A stretch of DNA of 5,511 bases, taken from JAGDXO01 sp964541025 (GTDB taxonomy: Archaea > Thermoplasmatota > Thermoplasmata > Thermoplasmatales > GCA-001856825). The notes beneath the pieces were generated by a model, which did no database searches, had not been told where the DNA came from, and worked only from the letters and a program-made list of their open reading frames with translations. The DNA lies in contig CAZIOW010000050.1 of assembly GCA_964541025.1 (NCBI GenBank), positions 1 to 5,511 of the forward strand, read 5' to 3'. Shown one piece after another: positions 5,468 to 5,511 of the stretch (within the stretch, counting starts at the first letter, position 1; each line of letters begins with the position of its first letter). The translations under genes were made by a program, and so were the position numbers.

Positions 5468-5511
5468 TCATTGCATTATAGGGATTAGGAGACAAAAGAG
5501 AAAAGGTTTTA
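5468..5511. other. Short 3' flank of polB, no gene recognised
   Basis: The 44 bases after the polB stop are purine-rich in their second half. They hold no start codon with an extended frame and no clear terminator. An SD-like AGGAG occurs at 5487-5491, but no ATG, GTG or TTG follows before the window ends. Confidence 0.4.

Noticed and set aside
5487..5491. AGGAG Shine-Dalgarno-like site after polB
   Set aside because: No start codon follows at a usable distance before the window ends.

Overview
This is an ordinary, well-conserved archaeal chromosomal segment. The best fit is a euryarchaeon of the Thermoplasmatales type. Evidence for Archaea: a transcription factor B gene, a Gar1 H/ACA-RNP protein gene directly upstream of it, a family-B replicative DNA polymerase with an archaeal uracil-sensing pocket and a C-terminal PCNA-binding tail, consensus TATA boxes about 25 bp from the RNA starts, and a tRNA without an encoded CCA. 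The DNA is moderately AT-rich and arginine is mostly written AGA/AGG. The order-level placement is a judgement from general protein resemblance and is less certain than the domain-level one.

Layout. On the minus strand, read right to left: pyrG (CTP synthase, 3026-1422), gar1 (1364-999), tfb (1144-194) and tRNA-Lys(UUU) (124-51). On the plus strand, polB (3110-5467) is transcribed away from pyrG across an 83-bp divergent intergenic region. Only small gaps are non-coding: 1-50, 125-193, 1365-1421, 3027-3109 and 5468-5511. No mobile element, CRISPR array, intein or long repeat was seen.

Regulatory layout. gar1 appears to have its own leaderless promoter in the 57-bp gap after pyrG. A T6 tract that could end pyrG transcripts lies between that TATA box and the gar1 start. 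tfb is the second gene of the gar1 unit and has a clear Shine-Dalgarno sequence, as expected for a non-leaderless internal cistron. A T7 tract and a 7-bp hairpin with a GNRA-type loop follow tfb. Just beyond the hairpin lies the TATA box of the tRNA gene, placed so that transcription should start at or next to the mature tRNA 5' end.

Function. The products are core information-processing and nucleotide-supply proteins: CTP synthesis, DNA replication and repair, transcription start-site selection, rRNA pseudouridylation and lysine decoding. I found no sign of a previously undescribed system. The most unusual feature is the gar1 reading frame, which does not stop near the tfb start but stays open for 146 nt inside tfb and would give Gar1 an arginine/glycine-rich tail. 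A one-base change in a GGG run would instead give a stop overlapping the tfb start codon (TAATG), so a sequencing miscount must be excluded first.
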